A DNA stretch of 5,078 nucleotides, taken from assembly GCA_002424495.1 (NCBI GenBank), contig DIKH01000067.1, positions 1-5,078 of the forward strand. Reading direction: 5' to 3'. The notes under the pieces are model-generated. The model saw only the letters and a list, made by a program, of their open reading frames with translations, searched no databases and was not told where the DNA came from. The translations under genes and the position numbers were made by a program. Of the stretch, positions 5,032 through 5,078 are shown in pieces (positions within the stretch are counted from its first letter, which is position 1; every line of letters starts with the position of its first letter). This DNA is from Desulfobacteraceae bacterium UBA5623 (GTDB taxonomy: Bacteria; Desulfobacterota; DSM-4660; Desulfatiglandales; Desulfatiglandaceae).

Positions 5032-5078
5032 ATGAACACACTTATTGAACCACAAATAACTGAACAACCCTCGTCTAT
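5032..5078 (+). CDS. Partial plus-strand gene start, product unknown
   Basis: An open frame starts with ATG at 5032 and runs to the window edge, giving MNTLIEPQITEQPSS. AGGAG at 5014-5018 is a possible ribosome site, but the 13-nt spacing is longer than ideal. The gene would be divergent from dinJ-yafQ. Fifteen residues are too few to assign a family. The 96 bp between the dinJ promoter and this start hold no clear RNA or terminator. Confidence 0.4.
   Translation, partial: MNTLIEPQITEQPSS

Noticed and set aside
1..5078. CRISPR array, group II intron or retron
   Set aside because: No regularly spaced repeats, no reverse transcriptase motifs and no domain V-like hairpin were seen on either strand.

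Overview
The window looks like bacterial chromosome at the edge of a decayed genomic island. Codon and protein style (a stand-alone receiver protein, a beta-oxidation type 3-hydroxyacyl-CoA dehydrogenase, and an integrase of a type I associate with sulfate reducers) suggest a Desulfobacterota/deltaproteobacterial host. That assignment is an inference from protein resemblance, not from a marker gene.

Positions 1-1437 are ordinary chromosomal genes on the minus strand: a single-domain response regulator (18-386) and a full-length 3-hydroxybutyryl-CoA dehydrogenase (570-1418). Immediately upstream of the dehydrogenase is the 3' half of a tRNA-Leu(UAA) gene (1438-1499, minus strand, CCA encoded). 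Its 5' half is missing. A phage-type tyrosine recombinase gene starts 171 bp further on, so this looks like the attachment-site end of an element integrated at the anticodon stem-loop.

Positions 1500-3631 are wreckage of that element. The integrase (1671-2234) keeps its N-terminal and core-binding regions but lost its catalytic domain where it runs into an inverted helicase fragment at about 2180. The helicase fragment (2157-3092, minus) is the middle of a type III restriction-like SF2 helicase with motifs I-III. At about 3062-3087 it is joined out of frame to the first ~183 codons of an SNF2-family helicase (3035-3631, minus). The same order and orientation suggest that a deletion collapsed one multigene restriction/defence operon, removing the rest of the SNF2 gene, anything between, and the start of the res-like gene.

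Positions 3752-4857 are small minus-strand cargo genes that look intact: a two-helix membrane protein (3752-3961) 25 bp after a short HicB-like protein (3987-4238), then a DinJ-YafQ toxin-antitoxin pair (4331-4857) that overlaps by 4 bp (TTGA) and has its own promoter and a palindromic candidate operator. A divergent plus-strand reading frame begins at 5032 and runs off the window.

No intact novel system is visible. The most notable features are the tRNA-linked island boundary, the two rearrangement junctions in the lost defence operon, and the HicB-like/membrane-protein pair that lacks a HicA toxin.
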